Positions 1-11,387 of a DNA stretch of 64,000 bases are shown here, one piece after another. The DNA is taken from NCBI RefSeq assembly GCF_003663885.1, contig NZ_RCCE01000006.1, positions 62,001 through 126,000 of the forward strand, given 5' to 3'. A program made the position numbers and the translations under genes. Numbering within the stretch: position 1 is the stretch's first letter; each line of letters opens with the position of its first letter. The DNA is from Litoreibacter meonggei. GTDB lineage: Bacteria; Pseudomonadota; Alphaproteobacteria; Rhodobacterales; Rhodobacteraceae. The notes below the pieces were generated by a model. The model searched no databases and was not told the origin of the DNA. It was given only the letters and a program-made list of their open reading frames with translations.

Positions 1-714
1 GGAGCGCATTGCAGAGACTGAGAATATATACCCACCGATGACAAAGAAACTGGCACCGCCCAGCCATAATACAGATGCCGTACTAACCGGTTGCCACGGC
101 TGCGTCAGGCTACCTACCACACCAAATGCCATCACCCCCACAGCCGCTGCCAGAGCTATTGTCATCGACGGCACTGCTACTGAAATACGCCGCGCGCACA
201 AATCTCGTACGGTTACACAGGCCACCGCCAGTAGCACGTAGATCGAGTAGATTGAAAACCCGCTATCCTCGCCGAAAAGCAAAGGAGGACGCAGGATCAA
301 TATCACACCAGAAAAGCCGACCAGAATGGCCAACAGGCGCTTCCATCCAACCGCTTCACCCAGAAAAACTGCGCCGGCAAGCGTCACGGTTAGCGGCAAA
401 GCCTGAAGAATGGCAGTCACATCTGCAATCGGAAGGTGAAACAAGGCGGAAAGAAAGAAAAAGGCCGCCGCAATTTCAACAGCAGTGCGTAGTGCGATTA
501 ACATCTGGTCTTTACGCTCGATGCGGGTTCGAAACGTCCCTGAGCGCCACGCCATATAGCCCAAAAACATGATCACCGCAAAAGATCGAAGCACCAGCGC
601 CTGAAATAGCGGGATCTCCCCGGACAGCGATTTCATACAGGCGTCGTTCAATGTGAAGGCCGTCATAGAGCCCATCATGAAAAGCGCGCCGCGAGTATTG
701 TCAGATAGTGCCAT
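1..714 (-). CDS. EamA/DMT-family permease, 3' end outside window
   Basis: The minus strand is open from an ATG at 714 down to base 1 without a stop, giving 238 residues of a protein that continues beyond the window. The N-terminus reads MALSDNTRGALFMMGSMTAF and is followed by many hydrophobic segments. Two stretches are typical of EamA (drug/metabolite transporter) permeases: a DACMKSLSGEIPLFQALVLR-like first repeat start, and the phrase ADVTAILQALPLTVTLAGA at the end of the first half. A full protein of this family has about 280-300 residues and ten helices, so roughly 50 residues are missing. The substrate cannot be told. It stands alone and divergent from the secreted-protein gene at 887. 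Confidence 0.85.
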   Translation of the reverse strand, partial: MALSDNTRGALFMMGSMTAFTLNDACMKSLSGEIPLFQALVLRSFAVIMFLGYMAWRSGTFRTRIERKDQMLIALRTAVEIAAAFFFLSALFHLPIADVTAILQALPLTVTLAGAVFLGEAVGWKRLLAILVGFSGVILILRPPLLFGEDSGFSIYSIYVLLAVACVTVRDLCARRISVAVPSMTIALAAAVGVMAFGVVGSLTQPWQPVSTASVLWLGGASFFVIGGYIFSVSAMRS

Positions 715-886
715 GGAATCGCAGCTATCACCAACCTGCCCCCCTGAACAGGGTCAGTTTTCGGGGAAAGGTCACGTTCAGGACGCGATCGACAACACGA
801 TCAAAAATGGAACCACACGGACGCAGAAGCGTTGTCCTCCCATCACAGGCGCCAACTTGCGTCGTAGAAAATGAATGGAGACAACA

Positions 887-1369
887 ATGTTTAAGTCACT
901 CGTGACACCTGCTGCTGCAGCTCTAATGATGAGCTCTTCTGCCTTCGCCGAGACGATGGTCAGCAAAGTGGAGGTTGGCGTTGACCTGACTGCGGTTAAA
1001 AATGAAACTGCTGCAGCTTACTACACCAGTATCGAGAACGATCTTGAAACCGCGATTATCGCCAAGTTGACTCAACAACTTTCAACCAGCGGAGCAAGCG
1101 TACTGGTCGATGTCGACGAATTGTCGCTGGCGAACAGCTTTCAATCCATTTTGGGCATCGCCGAATCTGAACTGGCCGGATCGATCATAGTGAGCAATCT
1201 GGAAGACAATTCTCAGCATCAATCCTATGATCTGAAAGTTTCCTTTGAACCCGCGCCCGTCGTTCTTTCGGCCGACGAAGATGTGGTCATCCTGCGCAGC
1301 AACACCGCAGACTACTACGCACAAATGGTAGATGCGTTTGCAGAGAACGTCGCAGATAAACTGAAATAA
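887..1369 (+). CDS. Exported protein of unknown function
   Basis: I do not recognise the family. The start at 887 is preferred because GGAG at 877-880 lies six bases upstream; an in-frame ATG at 875 would overlap that site. The 160-residue product starts with a short basic segment, a hydrophobic stretch and an S-A-F-A cleavage-like motif, so it is probably secreted to the periplasm (cleavage after about residue 21). The mature part is acidic and looks alternating beta/alpha, without Cys and without obvious catalytic motifs. It is a single gene ended by the hairpin terminator at 1395-1430. Confidence 0.7.
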   Translation: MFKSLVTPAAAALMMSSSAFAETMVSKVEVGVDLTAVKNETAAAYYTSIENDLETAIIAKLTQQLSTSGASVLVDVDELSLANSFQSILGIAESELAGSIIVSNLEDNSQHQSYDLKVSFEPAPVVLSADEDVVILRSNTADYYAQMVDAFAENVADKLK

Positions 1370-1394
1370 ACGAGTTCTCATCTTAGAAAACGAG

Positions 1395-1430
1395 AAGGCC
1401 CCCGCCAATTTCTTGGCGGGGGCCTTTTTG
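1395..1430. terminator. Bidirectional intrinsic terminator
   Basis: A 14-bp stem AAGGCCCCCGCCAA / TTGGCGGGGGCCTT closes a four-base loop. On the plus strand it is followed by TTTTTG (end of the exported-protein gene at 887-1369). Read on the minus strand it lies just downstream of the rpoC stop and carries a weaker T tract, so it probably also ends the rpoBC transcript. Confidence 0.85.
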
Positions 1431-1451
1431 TTTCAGTAGAAGTGAGCTTCG

Positions 1452-4400
1452 CTACTCGTCGCGGCTCTCTGGCGTGTCCACCATGATCGTTTCCATCGGA
1501 TCTTCCATTGCGGATTCCTCTGGAGCGGCCAGTGCAAGTGCTGCTTCCGCCTCGGCCTTACGAGCTTCGATAACCACGTTGTCCCTGTCAGCAGCAATGC
1601 GACGCATTTTCTGCGTTGCACCACCGGTACCGGCTGGGATCAGACGGCCCACGATGACGTTCTCCTTGAGACCGATCAGCTTGTCACGTTTGCCCATAGT
1701 AGAGGCTTCGGTGAGCACGCGGGTCGTTTCCTGGAAGGACGCGGCAGAGATGAACGAACGCGTTTGCAGCGACGCTTTGGTGATCCCGAGCAGGATTGGC
1801 TCGCCAGTTGCAGGCTCGCCACCTTTCGCAATCGCCTTCTCGTTGGCGGCATCAAACTCGGCCTTGTCGACATGCTCGCCTTTCAGCAGCGTGGTCATAC
1901 CAGAGCTCTGGACTTCCCACTTCTGCAGCATCTGACGAACGATAACCTCGATGTGCTTATCGTTAATCTTCACGCCTTGCAGACGATACACGTCTTGGAC
2001 TTCGTCGATCATGTAGTCGGCCAGAGCCTCCACACCCATAATGGCGAGAATGTCATGCGGCGCAGGGTTGCCATCCATGATGTAATCGCCCTTTTGGACG
2101 AAGTCGCCTTCGGCCACAGGGATGTGTTTGCCCTTCGGCACCATGTATTCGACTTTGACATCCGCATCATCCGAGGACTCAATCGCAATGCGACGCTTGT
2201 TCTTGTAGTCCTTGCCGAAGCGAACATAGCCGTCGATTTCCGCGATGATGGCGTGATCTTTGGGGCGACGTGCCTCAAAGAGTTCGGCCACACGTGGCAG
2301 ACCACCGGTAATGTCCTTGGTTTTGGCACCTTCGCGCGGAATACGTGCAACCACGTCACCGGCTTTGATGTCTTGACCGTCTTCAATGGACAGAATGGCG
2401 TCCACGGACATTGGGTAGGTGGCTGGGTTGCCATTCTCGAGGCGCACGGGCTCGCCGTCCGCACCTTCGATGATCACCTCGGGCTTAAGCTCGTTGCCTT
2501 TTGGCGCTGCGCGCCAATCGACCACGATCTTCTGCGTCATGCCGGTCGCGTCATCGGTCTCGTCTTTGACGGCAATACCGCTGACAAGGTCGACAAAACG
2601 GGCCTTACCGTCTTTTTCAGCGATGATCGGCAGGGTGTACGGATCCCATTCAAACAGTTTGTCGCCACGCGCAACTTTAGCGCCATCTTTGACGTGCAGC
2701 TTCGAGCCGTAGGTGATTTTGTGCTTGGCACGCTCCACCCCGTTGGCGTCGATGATCTGCAACGACATGTTCCGACCCATAACAACCAGATCGCCAGACT
2801 CGTTGCCCAGCAAGGAAGAGTTCGTGAACTCCACGGTGCCTTCTTGGCTGGCTTCGAGGAACGATTGCTGGCCACCTTGAGCAACACCACCAATGTGGAA
2901 CGTCCGCATTGTCAGCTGTGTACCTGGCTCACCGATCGACTGTGCGGCGATGATGCCGACAGCTTCACCGGTGTTCACCAGTGTACCACGCGCCAAGTCG
3001 CGACCGTAGCACATGGCGCAGACACCTTCTTCAGCTTCACATGTCAGCGGCGAACGCATCTTGGCTGTCGGAATATCCGCAGCGTCGATTGCATCCGCTT
3101 TGCGCTCGTCAATCAGCTCGTCACGGGCGACGATGATTTCGTCTGTACCGGGCATCAAGATGTCTTCCGCGGCCGTACGACCCAAAAGACGCTCGCCAAT
3201 GGAGGCTACAACTTCACCGTCATTCACAGCCGAAGACGCGTTGATGAAGTTCTCGGTACCACAATCATGCATACGCACGATGCAGTCCTGAGCAACATCC
3301 ACAAGACGACGTGTCAGGTAACCGGAGTTAGCCGTTTTCAAAGCCGTATCCGACAGACCCTTACGGGCACCGTGGGTGGAGTTGAAGTACTCCAGCACCG
3401 ACAAGCCTTCTTTAAAGTTCGAGATGATCGGCGTCTCGATGATCTCGCCGTTCGGCTTGGCCATAAGACCACGCATACCGCCCAGCTGTTTCATCTGAGT
3501 AACCGAGCCACGCGCGCCGGAGTGAGCCATCATGTAAACCGAATTCGGTTCATTTTCAGCACCAGCCTCGTTCCGACCGGAGTCGGAGATGTTGGCCATC
3601 ATGGCATCGGTGACTTGGTCGTTACATTTCGACCAGGCATCGATCACTTTGTTGTACTTCTCGCCCTGAGTAATCAGGCCGTCCATGTACTGCTGCTCGA
3701 ACTCTTTGACCTGACCGCGTGTGCCGTCAACGATTGGCCATTTGCTATCAGGGATGATCATGTCGTCCTTACCGAACGAGATGCCAGCCTTGAACGCTTC
3801 GCGGAAACCCATCGTCATGATCTGATCACAGAAAATCACAGACTCTTTCTGACCACAGTAGCGGTAGACGGTGTCGATGACCTGCTGAACTTCCTTCTTA
3901 CGCAGAAGACGGTTCACGAGCGAGAAAGGTGCTTTGGCGTTAACCGGCAGCAAGGCGCCCAAACGGATACGACCAGGAGTAGTCTCGAAGCGCGTTAGCA
4001 CTTCGTTACCTTCGGCATCAATCTGTGGCAGGCGGGCTTGGATTTTGGCGTGCAAGTGCACCTCGCCGGAATCCAACGCATGCTGCACCTCGTCCACGTT
4101 CGAGAAGATCTTGCCTTCGCCGTGCATGCCTTCGCGTTCCATGGTGATGTAGTAGAGACCAAGGATCATATCCTGCGATGGCACGATGATTGGTGCACCG
4201 TTCGCAGGGGACAGGACGTTGTTCGTCGACATCATCAGAACACGTGCTTCCAACTGGGCCTCAAGGCTCAGTGGAACGTGAACAGCCATTTGGTCGCCGT
4301 CGAAGTCAGCGTTAAAGGCCGAACAGACCAGCGGGTGCAGCTGGATGGCTTTGCCCTCGATCAAAACCGGCTCAAACGCTTGGATGCCAAGACGGTGCAA

Positions 4401-5693
4401 GGTCGGCGCACGGTTAAGCATCACTGGGTGTTCGCGAATAACCTCGTCGAGGATATCCCACACTTCGGGACGCTCTTTTTCGACCAGCTTTTTCGCCTGC
4501 TTCACGGTGCTGGACAGACCTTTGGCCTCCAGACGCGAATAGATGAACGGCTTGAACAGCTCCAACGCCATCTTCTTGGGAAGACCACATTGATGCAGTT
4601 TCAGTTCCGGACCGGTCACAATCACTGAGCGGCCAGAAAAGTCGACGCGCTTACCCAAAAGGTTCTGACGGAAGCGACCTTGCTTGCCTTTCAGCATGTC
4701 GGACAGGGACTTCAGCGGGCGCTTGTTGGCGCCAGTGATAGTCCGGCCACGACGGCCGTTGTCGAACAATGCGTCCACAGATTCTTGAAGCATACGCTTC
4801 TCGTTGCGTACGATGATGTCCGGCGCGCGAAGCTCGATCAGGCGCTTCAGGCGGTTGTTCCGGTTAATCACGCGGCGGTACAGGTCGTTCAGGTCGGAGG
4901 TCGCAAAGCGGCCACCGTCCAGCGGCACCAGCGGGCGCAGCTCTGGCGGGATCACAGGAACCACGGTCAGAACCATCCATTCAGGACGGTTGCCGGACTC
5001 GAGGAAGTTCTCGACCAGTTTCAGACGCTTGATGATCTTCTTCGGCTTCAGCTCGCCAGTTGCGACGGCCAATTCCTCGCGAAGCGTGTCAGCTTCGGCT
5101 TCCAGATCAATCGCGGCCAGCATTTCGCGGATAGCTTCAGCACCGATGTTGGCGGTGAAGGCGTCCATGCCATAGGCGTCTTGCGCGTCGAGGAATTCTT
5201 CCTCGTTCATCAATTGGCCGTAAGTCAGGTCGGTCAGACCGGGCTCGATCACAACGTAGTTCTCGAAGTAGAGAATGCGTTCCAGATCGCGCAGAGTCAT
5301 ATCCAGCATCAGGCCGATCCGGGATGGAAGCGACTTGAGGAACCAGATGTGAGCGACCGGAGCTGCCAGCTCGATGTGGCCCATACGCTCGCGGCGTACT
5401 TTTTGAAGCGTAACTTCAACACCACATTTCTCGCAGACAACGCCGCGATACTTCATGCGTTTATATTTACCGCACAGGCATTCGTAGTCTTTGACCGGGC
5501 CAAAGATGCGTGCACAGAACAAGCCGTCGCGCTCTGGTTTGAACGTACGGTAGTTGATGGTTTCCGGCTTTTTGATCTCGCCGTAAGACCAGCTCAAGAT
5601 CCGCTCGGGCGACGCCAAGGAGACTTTGATTTCGTCAAAGCTTTTCGGCGGCGCGATCGGGTTGAACGGGTTGGTTGTCAGTTCCTGGTTCAT
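1452..5693 (-). CDS. rpoC: RNA polymerase beta' subunit
   Basis: DNA-directed RNA polymerase subunit beta', 1413 residues, the usual alphaproteobacterial length. It forms the catalytic clamp with RpoB. Visible landmarks are the N-terminal zinc-binding cysteines C72, C74, C87 and C90; the absolutely conserved NADFDGDQM loop near residue 460, whose three aspartates hold the catalytic magnesium; and the second cysteine cluster [11 protein letters not shown] in the clamp region near residue 880-890. It follows rpoB after 48 bases and is followed by the terminator at 1395-1430. The protein looks complete and undamaged. Confidence 0.99.
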   Translation of the reverse strand: MNQELTTNPFNPIAPPKSFDEIKVSLASPERILSWSYGEIKKPETINYRTFKPERDGLFCARIFGPVKDYECLCGKYKRMKYRGVVCEKCGVEVTLQKVRRERMGHIELAAPVAHIWFLKSLPSRIGLMLDMTLRDLERILYFENYVVIEPGLTDLTYGQLMNEEEFLDAQDAYGMDAFTANIGAEAIREMLAAIDLEAEADTLREELAVATGELKPKKIIKRLKLVENFLESGNRPEWMVLTVVPVIPPELRPLVPLDGGRFATSDLNDLYRRVINRNNRLKRLIELRAPDIIVRNEKRMLQESVDALFDNGRRGRTITGANKRPLKSLSDMLKGKQGRFRQNLLGKRVDFSGRSVIVTGPELKLHQCGLPKKMALELFKPFIYSRLEAKGLSSTVKQAKKLVEKERPEVWDILDEVIREHPVMLNRAPTLHRLGIQAFEPVLIEGKAIQLHPLVCSAFNADFDGDQMAVHVPLSLEAQLEARVLMMSTNNVLSPANGAPIIVPSQDMILGLYYITMEREGMHGEGKIFSNVDEVQHALDSGEVHLHAKIQARLPQIDAEGNEVLTRFETTPGRIRLGALLPVNAKAPFSLVNRLLRKKEVQQVIDTVYRYCGQKESVIFCDQIMTMGFREAFKAGISFGKDDMIIPDSKWPIVDGTRGQVKEFEQQYMDGLITQGEKYNKVIDAWSKCNDQVTDAMMANISDSGRNEAGAENEPNSVYMMAHSGARGSVTQMKQLGGMRGLMAKPNGEIIETPIISNFKEGLSVLEYFNSTHGARKGLSDTALKTANSGYLTRRLVDVAQDCIVRMHDCGTENFINASSAVNDGEVVASIGERLLGRTAAEDILMPGTDEIIVARDELIDERKADAIDAADIPTAKMRSPLTCEAEEGVCAMCYGRDLARGTLVNTGEAVGIIAAQSIGEPGTQLTMRTFHIGGVAQGGQQSFLEASQEGTVEFTNSSLLGNESGDLVVMGRNMSLQIIDANGVERAKHKITYGSKLHVKDGAKVARGDKLFEWDPYTLPIIAEKDGKARFVDLVSGIAVKDETDDATGMTQKIVVDWRAAPKGNELKPEVIIEGADGEPVRLENGNPATYPMSVDAILSIEDGQDIKAGDVVARIPREGAKTKDITGGLPRVAELFEARRPKDHAIIAEIDGYVRFGKDYKNKRRIAIESSDDADVKVEYMVPKGKHIPVAEGDFVQKGDYIMDGNPAPHDILAIMGVEALADYMIDEVQDVYRLQGVKINDKHIEVIVRQMLQKWEVQSSGMTTLLKGEHVDKAEFDAANEKAIAKGGEPATGEPILLGITKASLQTRSFISAASFQETTRVLTEASTMGKRDKLIGLKENVIVGRLIPAGTGGATQKMRRIAADRDNVVIEARKAEAEAALALAAPEESAMEDPMETIMVDTPESRDE

Positions 5694-5741
5694 TTTGCGT
5701 CCTTACAAATTAGGGGATGGGTTGAGTGGGGCGCGAGCGCC

Positions 5742-8700
5742 CTACTCCTCCTCCGCATCCAGGAGTTCCATGTTGAGGCCGAGGCCCCGCACTTCTTTCA
5801 CGAGCACGTTGAACGATTCCGGAATACCGGCCTCGAAGTTGTCCTCGCCCTTGACGATCGACTCGTAGACTTTCGTCCGGCCTGCCACGTCGTCCGATTT
5901 CACCGTCAGCATTTCCTGCAAGGTGTAAGCGGCGCCGTAGGCTTCCAGAGCCCAGACTTCCATCTCCCCGAAACGCTGACCACCGAACTGGGCTTTACCA
6001 CCCAGCGGCTGTTGCGTGACGAGCGAGTATGGCCCGGTAGAACGTGCGTGGATTTTATCGTCCACAAGGTGGTGCAGTTTCAGCAGGTATTTCACACCCA
6101 CGGTCACTTTGCGCGAGAATTGCTCGCCCGTGCGACCGTCAAACAGGACCGATTGGCCTGAAGTGTCAAAGCCCGCTTTGGTCAGCGCCTCGTTGATGTC
6201 CGCTTCCTTGGCACCATCGAAAACCGGCGTTGCGATCGGAACACCGCGGCGCACGGCCTCGGCGGATTCGATCATGTCGGTTTCGATCATGTTGCCGAAC
6301 GCGTCATTGTAGGTCTCGGAACCATACGCATGCTCCAGAGCTTCGCGCACCGGCTGGCTATCGCCAGAGCGTTTGAACTCGTCCAGAGCATCGTCAATTT
6401 TCAGACCCAAGCCACGCGCGGCCCAACCCATGTGAGTTTCCAATATCTGACCGACGTTCATACGCGAAGGCACACCCAGCGGGTTCAGACAGAAATCAAC
6501 CGGGGTACCGTCAGCGAGGAACGGCATGTCCTCCATTGGTACAACCTTGGAGATAACACCTTTGTTGCCGTGACGACCGGCCATCTTGTCACCCGGTTGC
6601 AGCTTACGCTTCACCGCCACGAACACTTTGACCATCTTCATCACGCCTGGTGGCAAGTCATCACCACGGCGAACCTTCTCGACCTTGTCTTCAAAACGAG
6701 CCTGAAGTGCATCTTTTTGCAGTTCATACTGGCCGTTCAGAGCCTCAACGGCTGCGGCTTCGGTCTCTTCAGCCAAAGCCAGCTGCCACCATTGGCCACG
6801 CGACAGGGTTTCCAGCAACTCTGGGGTGATTTCCGAATTTGGCTTAACGCCCTTCGGACCCTTCACGGCTTTCTTACCAAGGATCATACCTTGCAAACGC
6901 GAGTAGATGTTGCGGTCAAGGATGCCCATTTCGTCGTCGCGGTCACGGGCAAGACGCTCGATTTCCTCACGCTCGATTTGCAACGAGCGCTCGTCTTTCT
7001 CAACGCCGTGACGGTTAAAGAGGCGAACCTCGACAACAGTCCCGAAGTCACCCGGCTTCACACGCAGCGAGGTGTCGCGCACGTCGGACGCCTTCTCACC
7101 AAAGATGGCGCGCAGAAGCTTTTCTTCCGGCGTCATCGGGCTTTCGCCCTTCGGTGTGATCTTACCAACCAGAATGTCGCCCGGCTCCACGTCGGCGCCG
7201 ATATACACGATGCCGGCCTCGTCGAGGTTACGCAGAGCTTCTTCACCCACGTTTGGAATATCACGCGTGATTTCTTCTGGGCCAAGCTTCGTGTCACGGG
7301 CGGCAACTTCGAATTCCTCGATATGGATCGAGGTGAAGACGTCGTCACGTGCAATACGCTCGGAGATCAGGATGGAGTCCTCATAGTTGTAGCCGTTCCA
7401 AGGCATAAACGCGACGAGCACGTTTTTACCAAGGGCCAGCTCCCCCATGTCGGTGGACGGACCATCAGCGATGACCTCGCCTTTGGACACCACACCACCC
7501 ACTTTCACCAGCGGACGCTGGTTGATGCAGGTGTTTTGGTTGGAGCGTTGGAACTTACGAAGGCTGTAGATGTCTACGCCCGGATCGCCGGGTTCCAGAT
7601 CATCGGTGACCCGCACCACAATACGCTGCGCATCGACTTGGTCGATGATGCCGCCACGTTTGGCTTGGATTGCCGCTCCAGAGTCAGTGGCGACAACGCC
7701 CTCGATCCCCGTGCCAACAAACGGAGCATCCGCTTGCAGCAGTGGAACAGCCTGACGTTGCATGTTCGAGCCCATCAGCGCCCGGTTAGCATCGTCGTTT
7801 TCCAGGAACGGGATCAGCGAGGCCGCAACCGAGACCAACTGCTTTGGCGACACGTCAATCAGATCGACGTTATCGCGCGATTGCAGCATGTAGTCGCCGG
7901 ATTGGCGGGTCGACACCAGATCGTTGGAGAAGCTGCCCTCGTCGGTCAATTGCGCGTTGGCCTGCGCAACGGTGTGACGCATCTCTTCAGTGGCGGACAT
8001 GTATTGCACGTCATCCGTCACCTTGCCGTCCACGACCTTGCGGTATGGTGTTTCGATGAAGCCATATTTGTTCACGCGGGCAAAAGTAGCCAGCGAGTTG
8101 ATAAGACCAATGTTCGGCCCTTCCGGTGTCTCAATCGGACACATACGACCGTAGTGGGTCGGGTGAACGTCCCGAACCTCAAAGCCTGCGCGTTCACGCG
8201 TTAGACCACCTGGCCCAAGCGCGGACAAGCGACGCTTGTGCGTCACTTCCGACAGTGGGTTGGTTTGGTCCATGAATTGCGACAGCTGCGAAGAGCCGAA
8301 GAATTCACGTACAGCAGCAGCGGCTGGCTTGGCGTTGATCAGATCCTGAGGCATGACCGTGTCGATCTCGACAGAGGACATACGCTCTTTGATCGCGCGC
8401 TCCATGCGGAGCAGGCCAACGCGGTATTGGTTTTCCATCAACTCGCCAACAGAACGCACACGACGGTTGCCCAAGTGGTCGATGTCATCGATGTCACCAC
8501 GGCCATCACGCAAATCAACCAGAGCCTTGATGCAAGATACGATGTCTTCCTTGCGCAGGGTGCGCACGGTGTCTTCTGCATCCAGATCAAGACGCATGTT
8601 CATCTTCACCCGGCCAACAGCAGAAAGGTCATAGCGTTCGCTATCGAAGAACAGTGTTTCGAACAGTGCGGATGCGGATTCAACGGTGGGTGGCTCACCC

Positions 8701-9878
8701 GGACGCATAACGCGGTAGATGTCCATCAGCGCAGTTTCACGGCTGAAGTTTTTGTCCACAGCCACGGTGTTGCGGATGTATGGACCCACATTGATGTTGT
8801 CGATATCCAGCGTTGGGATAGTGGTCACGCCGTTATCAACTAGGGTCTTCAGCGTGCCGCCGATGACCTCTTCACCTTTTTTGTCGAATTCCCAAGTCAG
8901 CTCGTCGCCGGCTTCGATCCAAATCTCGCCAGTTTCTTCGTTGATAATGTCACGTGCAACGAAACGGCCAATGATGCCCTCAAACGGCAGCAGGATGTTT
9001 TCGACGTCGCCGTCTTCGATCAATTTCTTAACCGCGCGTGGCGTGACTTTCTTGCCCGCTTCGGCAATAACTTCACCTGTCTTGGCGTTGATGATATCGG
9101 ATGTCGGCTTGGTGCCTTTGATCCGTTCCGGGAAGAACTTGGTGGACCAGCCACCTTTCTTCACTGCTTTGAAATCAACGGTGTCGTAATAGGCATCCAT
9201 GATGCCTTCCTGATCCAGCCCCAATGCGTAGAGCAGGGTCGTCACCGGCAGCTTGCGGCGACGGTCGATGCGCGCAAAGACAACGTCTTTGGCATCGAAT
9301 TCGAAGTCGAGCCACGAGCCGCGATATGGGATGATACGGCAAGCGAACAGCAGTTTACCCGAAGAATGGGTTTTACCTTTGTCGTGGTCAAAGAACACGC
9401 CCGGGGAGCGGTGCATCTGGGAAACGATAACACGCTCGGTACCGTTCACAACGAACGTCCCGTTCGGGGTCATCAGGGGCATGTCACCCATGAAGACGTC
9501 TTGTTCTTTGATGTCTTTAACCGATTTCGCGCCGGTATCCTCGTCGATATCGAACACGATCAGACGCAAGGTCACCTTCAGCGGGGCGCTGTAGGTCATG
9601 TCGCGTTGCTGACATTCCTCGACGTCGTATTTCGGTTTTTCCAATTCGTACTTCACGAATTCCAGAATGGCAGTCTCGTTGAAGTCCTTAATCGGGAAGA
9701 CCGACTGGAAGACGCCTTTGATACCTTCACCATCCATCGGAGCCAGCTGGTCGCCGGACTTCAGGAACAGATCATAGGAGGATTTCTGCACTTCAATGAG
9801 GTTCGGCATCGCCAGAACTTCATTAATTTTGCCGAAATATTTGCGGATGCGTTTTTGACCAACGTATGTTTGAGCCAT
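5742..9878 (-). CDS. rpoB: RNA polymerase beta subunit
   Basis: DNA-directed RNA polymerase subunit beta, 1378 residues from the ATG at 9878 ([20 protein letters not shown]). A TTG three codons upstream is open, but AAAGG lies about 11 bases before the ATG, and the ATG matches the family start. The rifampicin region is recognisable ([20 protein letters not shown], followed by [18 protein letters not shown]), as are the catalytic-region motifs [18 protein letters not shown] and [13 protein letters not shown]. The rifampicin region carries the usual sensitive-type residues, by eye. It forms an operon with rpoC and is separated from rplL by 239 bases that hold a hairpin. Confidence 0.99.
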   Translation of the reverse strand: MAQTYVGQKRIRKYFGKINEVLAMPNLIEVQKSSYDLFLKSGDQLAPMDGEGIKGVFQSVFPIKDFNETAILEFVKYELEKPKYDVEECQQRDMTYSAPLKVTLRLIVFDIDEDTGAKSVKDIKEQDVFMGDMPLMTPNGTFVVNGTERVIVSQMHRSPGVFFDHDKGKTHSSGKLLFACRIIPYRGSWLDFEFDAKDVVFARIDRRRKLPVTTLLYALGLDQEGIMDAYYDTVDFKAVKKGGWSTKFFPERIKGTKPTSDIINAKTGEVIAEAGKKVTPRAVKKLIEDGDVENILLPFEGIIGRFVARDIINEETGEIWIEAGDELTWEFDKKGEEVIGGTLKTLVDNGVTTIPTLDIDNINVGPYIRNTVAVDKNFSRETALMDIYRVMRPGEPPTVESASALFETLFFDSERYDLSAVGRVKMNMRLDLDAEDTVRTLRKEDIVSCIKALVDLRDGRGDIDDIDHLGNRRVRSVGELMENQYRVGLLRMERAIKERMSSVEIDTVMPQDLINAKPAAAAVREFFGSSQLSQFMDQTNPLSEVTHKRRLSALGPGGLTRERAGFEVRDVHPTHYGRMCPIETPEGPNIGLINSLATFARVNKYGFIETPYRKVVDGKVTDDVQYMSATEEMRHTVAQANAQLTDEGSFSNDLVSTRQSGDYMLQSRDNVDLIDVSPKQLVSVAASLIPFLENDDANRALMGSNMQRQAVPLLQADAPFVGTGIEGVVATDSGAAIQAKRGGIIDQVDAQRIVVRVTDDLEPGDPGVDIYSLRKFQRSNQNTCINQRPLVKVGGVVSKGEVIADGPSTDMGELALGKNVLVAFMPWNGYNYEDSILISERIARDDVFTSIHIEEFEVAARDTKLGPEEITRDIPNVGEEALRNLDEAGIVYIGADVEPGDILVGKITPKGESPMTPEEKLLRAIFGEKASDVRDTSLRVKPGDFGTVVEVRLFNRHGVEKDERSLQIEREEIERLARDRDDEMGILDRNIYSRLQGMILGKKAVKGPKGVKPNSEITPELLETLSRGQWWQLALAEETEAAAVEALNGQYELQKDALQARFEDKVEKVRRGDDLPPGVMKMVKVFVAVKRKLQPGDKMAGRHGNKGVISKVVPMEDMPFLADGTPVDFCLNPLGVPSRMNVGQILETHMGWAARGLGLKIDDALDEFKRSGDSQPVREALEHAYGSETYNDAFGNMIETDMIESAEAVRRGVPIATPVFDGAKEADINEALTKAGFDTSGQSVLFDGRTGEQFSRKVTVGVKYLLKLHHLVDDKIHARSTGPYSLVTQQPLGGKAQFGGQRFGEMEVWALEAYGAAYTLQEMLTVKSDDVAGRTKVYESIVKGEDNFEAGIPESFNVLVKEVRGLGLNMELLDAEEE

Positions 9879-10052
9879 GCTCGTCAAAGCCTTTCAATTT
9901 CCTCGGATATGTCACCCCGGGGCCGGGTGGCATGCCACTTGGATCAAGGGAGGTGAGGTTCAATACTTGCGCGCCGTCCCAAGGGCGTGCTCCCGAACCT
10001 TTACCGCTCCTTAGAAAACGCTTTGAATCAAAGCCCTGTCTGAGACGCGGAA

Positions 10053-10083
10053 AGCTGGACCCGGAATTGACCCGGATCCAGCT
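10053..10083 (-). promoter_or_regulatory. Hairpin in the rplL-rpoB intergenic region
   Basis: AGCTGGA and TCCAGCT form a 7-bp stem, extended inside by CCGG/CCGG, in the 239-base gap between rplL and rpoB. In other bacteria this gap holds a partial attenuator and an RNase III site that set the L7/L12 to RpoB ratio; a similar role here is inference. On the minus strand no T run follows, so it is more likely a processing site or weak attenuator than a full terminator. On the plus strand ATTTTTG follows, but nothing is transcribed from that side. Confidence 0.4.
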
Positions 10084-10117
10084 ATTTTTGTGCGTACGCA
10101 GCTAAGCTGCGCTGCAA

Positions 10118-10495
10118 TTACTTGAGTTCGACTTCGGCGCCAGCTGCTTCCAGCTTGCCCTTGATCTCGTCTGCTTCGGCTTTGTCGACGCCTTCTTTGA
10201 CAGCTTTGCCGCCAGCTTCGACCAAGTCTTTTGCTTCTTTGAGGCCCAAACCTGTGATGGCGCGGACTTCTTTGATGACGTTGATTTTTGCTGCACCAGC
10301 AGAAACCAGAATCACGTTGAATTCGGTCTGCTCTTCAGCAGCCGCACCGCCAGCGTCGCCGCCAGCAGCCATCATCACTGCGCCACCGGCTGCAGGTTCG
10401 ATGCCATACTCGTCTTTGAGGATGGTTTTCAGTTCTTGTGCTTCGAGAAGGGTCAGACCAACAATCTCTTCAGCAAGTTTTTTCAGATCAGCCAT
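10118..10495 (-). CDS. rplL: Ribosomal protein bL12 (L7/L12)
   Basis: Stalk protein of the 50S subunit, 125 residues, which binds L10 as dimers and recruits translation factors. The N-terminal dimerisation helices ([20 protein letters not shown]) are followed by an Ala/Gly-rich flexible hinge at about residues 35-53 and the conserved globular domain from TEFNVIL to the C-terminal GAEVELK. It follows rplJ after 72 bases. The very alanine-rich hinge is normal for the family. Confidence 0.98.
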   Translation of the reverse strand: MADLKKLAEEIVGLTLLEAQELKTILKDEYGIEPAAGGAVMMAAGGDAGGAAAEEQTEFNVILVSAGAAKINVIKEVRAITGLGLKEAKDLVEAGGKAVKEGVDKAEADEIKGKLEAAGAEVELK

Positions 10496-10567
10496 TATAC
10501 TGTTTCCGTTCTATTAAGTTGTGTTCCAACGTGCAGGTTTCAACCCCACGAAGGTATCTGTCGAAGA

Positions 10568-11083
10568 TCAAGCGGCTGCTTTTTCCTCGATGGTGCTGAG
10601 AATGCTTGCCACGTTCGAAGCAGGTGCGCCAATCGCGCCGGCGATGTTCGAAGCAGGGGCAGCGATGCAACCCACGATGGAAGCAATAAGCTCCTCGCGG
10701 CTTGGCATGGCGGCCACGGCTTTAACACCAGCGACATCCAACGCGTTATCGCCCATAGCACCCCCAAGAATAACGAGCTTGTCGTTGTCCTTGGAATAGT
10801 CGTTCACCACTTTCGCGGCGGCAACTGGGTCCTCTGAGTAGGCGAGAACGGTCATCCCTTCGAGGAATTCAGCAATGCTTGCGCATGGCTGACCTTCGAG
10901 GGCGATTTTGGCGAGCCTGTTCTTGGCGACGCGCACAGACCCACCGGCTTCGCGCATACGCGCCCGCAGGTCTTGCATCTCAGCAACCGTGATACCCTCG
11001 TAGTGGCTAACCACTACGACGCCAGAGCTTTCAAAGATCTGACCGAGTTCTTCGACCAGTTTTTCTTTTTGTGCTCTATCCAC
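10568..11083 (-). CDS. rplJ: Ribosomal protein uL10
   Basis: 50S stalk base protein L10, 171 residues. The start [20 protein letters not shown] and the motif [20 protein letters not shown] are typical. The C-terminal helix ending STIEEKAAA is the platform that binds L7/L12 dimers. It is the first gene of the rplJL-rpoBC unit; the leader in front of it (11101-11176) is likely the autoregulatory target of the L10-L12 complex. Confidence 0.98.
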   Translation of the reverse strand: MDRAQKEKLVEELGQIFESSGVVVVSHYEGITVAEMQDLRARMREAGGSVRVAKNRLAKIALEGQPCASIAEFLEGMTVLAYSEDPVAAAKVVNDYSKDNDKLVILGGAMGDNALDVAGVKAVAAMPSREELIASIVGCIAAPASNIAGAIGAPASNVASILSTIEEKAAA

Positions 11084-11100
11084 AGTTTCACTCCAATTGT

Positions 11101-11176
11101 GGGGATTGCTCCCCGGCTCAGTCTACCGGATTACTCCGGCGGTTGGGTCCATCGTGCACGGGACGCCCGAACCGCC
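11101..11176 (-). promoter_or_regulatory. Probable L10 leader of rplJ
   Basis: The leader just upstream of rplJ can form three hairpins on the minus strand: GGCGGTT...AACCGCC (11138-11144 with 11170-11176), CCGGAGTAATCCGG (11126-11139) and GGGGAGCAATCCCC (11101-11114). The first two share bases 11138-11139, so full versions of both exclude each other. L10-L12 is known to repress its own mRNA through such leaders in many bacteria; that this is one is inferred from position and folding. A covariance search with the Rfam L10_leader model would decide it. Confidence 0.5.
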
Positions 11177-11270
11177 TGGAGTTTGCACCCACAGTCAATC
11201 TGGTCTGATCCCGTCTCAGGCAGGAATTAAAGGGGTTTGAGGCCCCAACCCGCCATCTCGGACGAAACGC

Positions 11271-11300
11271 AAAAGAGCGCGTGACGAATCGCGCGCTCTA
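11271..11300 (-). terminator. Intrinsic terminator after the Hint-domain gene
   Basis: On the minus strand AGAGCGC...GCGCTCT forms a stem followed directly by TTTTGCG. It lies about 90 bases downstream of the Hint-domain gene and upstream of the rplJ leader. It therefore isolates that gene from the ribosomal operon, implying that rplJ has a promoter between here and its start. Confidence 0.65.
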
Positions 11301-11387
11301 AAGCATGTGGTCAAGTAGTCCCCTGAGGCCCAAAAGCCAAGGCCGATCTTGCCATTTATTTCAATTTTTTAAAAGTTTTTGGACAGA

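Noticed and set aside
743-782. Inverted repeat CCTGAAC...GTTCAGG with a 26-base spacer upstream of the exported-protein gene
   Set aside because: The spacing is too long for a typical dimer operator and the arms are short; may be chance.
1764-3998. Long open frame (744 codons) antisense to rpoC
   Set aside because: It lies wholly opposite the rpoC coding sequence, has no ribosome site or family motif, and is rich in His/Arg/Val as expected from the complement of a G+C-rich gene.
4680-6161. Open frame of 493 codons spanning the rpoC-rpoB junction on the plus strand
   Set aside because: Antisense to both genes with the same composition bias; no recognisable domain.
6330-8204. Open frame of 624 codons antisense to rpoB
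   Set aside because: A shadow of the conserved rpoB sequence; no start signal.
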